This document shows positions 6,419-6,564 of a stretch of DNA of 6,564 nt, one piece after another. The DNA is from Bacteroidales bacterium. GTDB taxonomy: Bacteria > Bacteroidota > Bacteroidia > Bacteroidales > P3. Below the pieces are notes generated by a model. The model saw only the letters and a program-made list of their open reading frames with translations. It made no database searches and had not been told where the DNA came from. Both the position numbers and the translations under genes were made by a program. The stretch covers positions 1 through 6,564 of the forward strand of contig JAEEIS010000237.1 of assembly GCA_016281475.1 (NCBI GenBank). The letters are read 5' to 3'. Within the stretch, counting starts at the first letter, position 1. Every line of letters starts with the position of its first letter.

Positions 6419-6564
6419 GGGGACCTCCATTAATCACCTCGGAGAGGTGTGACTATTAATAACACGGTACAAGCCGAAGGCGCAGTGCCGTGACACTCAA
6501 ACATCTGAGAACTGCGTCCCAAAGGGACGCGACACATATACAGAATTTATTAATCAATAATTAA
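6419..6564 (+). other. Tandem-hairpin element in gene-free tail (REP-like or structured RNA candidate)
   Basis: No credible gene lies here on either strand. In order: ATTAAT-CACCTC (6429-6440) pairs with GAGGTG (6444-6449) and, after a 5-base bulge, with ATTAAT (6455-6460). CACGGTAC (6463-6470) pairs with GTGCCGTG (6485-6492), enclosing a small GCC-GAA-GGC hairpin. CTCA (6496-6499) pairs with TGAG (6506-6509). GCGTCCC (6514-6520) pairs with GGGACGC (6524-6530) around AAA. These G/C-rich stems stand out from the A/T-rich intergenic background. ATTAATCA occurs at 6429-6436 and again at 6549-6556, roughly bracketing the element. The end of the window is A/T-rich without a clear feature. A dispersed palindromic repeat is the simplest reading; the strand is arbitrary. 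Confidence 0.6.

Noticed and set aside
6429..6556. ATTAATCA direct repeats (6429-6436 and 6549-6556) as target-site duplications of an inserted element
   Set aside because: The 8 bases are A/T-rich and common in this background, and the left copy is itself part of a hairpin arm, so insertion cannot be claimed.

Overview
The window looks like chromosomal DNA from the Bacteroidales, probably a host-associated or rumen/gut-type lineage with a type IX secretion system. Four signs support this. The genes lack Shine-Dalgarno sequences and sit behind A/T-rich leaders. Promoter-like sites match the Bacteroidetes consensus (TTTG, about 19 nt, TAnnTTTG). The YebC protein has the N-terminus typical of Bacteroidetes. 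A secreted C10 protease ends in a type IX (Por) sorting domain. Coding DNA is fairly G/C-rich with many C-ending codons, while the gaps between genes are very A/T-rich. Genus cannot be fixed from the sequence alone.

Layout, all on the + strand: the 3' end of prmA (ribosomal protein L11 methyltransferase), cut by the left edge (2-391); a promoter-like site, then a SulP-family anion transporter with a C-terminal STAS domain (575-2323); a YebC/TACO1-family protein (2451-3161); an inverted heptamer-repeat block (3169-3252); a compact tRNA unit made of promoter, tRNA-Glu(CTC) and a strong terminator (3304-3479); a second promoter, then a 936-residue secreted C10 (streptopain/interpain-like) cysteine protease (3503-6369); and a gene-free tail with another heptamer block and a run of G/C-rich hairpins up to the right edge.

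The genes do not form an obvious pathway. PrmA and YebC are translation-related, as is the tRNA, but the transporter and protease are unrelated, and the tRNA has its own promoter and terminator. It reads as ordinary core chromosome with one accessory-type secreted protease.

The parts not explained by genes are the most interesting. A/T-rich heptamer tracts with inverted partners recur in three of the intergenic regions, two of them starting on the stop codon of the preceding gene. The last 140 bases hold tandem hairpins whose arms can also pair in a mutually exclusive way. No defence system, CRISPR array, transposase or prophage gene is visible. The hairpin tail is the best candidate for something undescribed, but a dispersed REP-like element is the simpler explanation.
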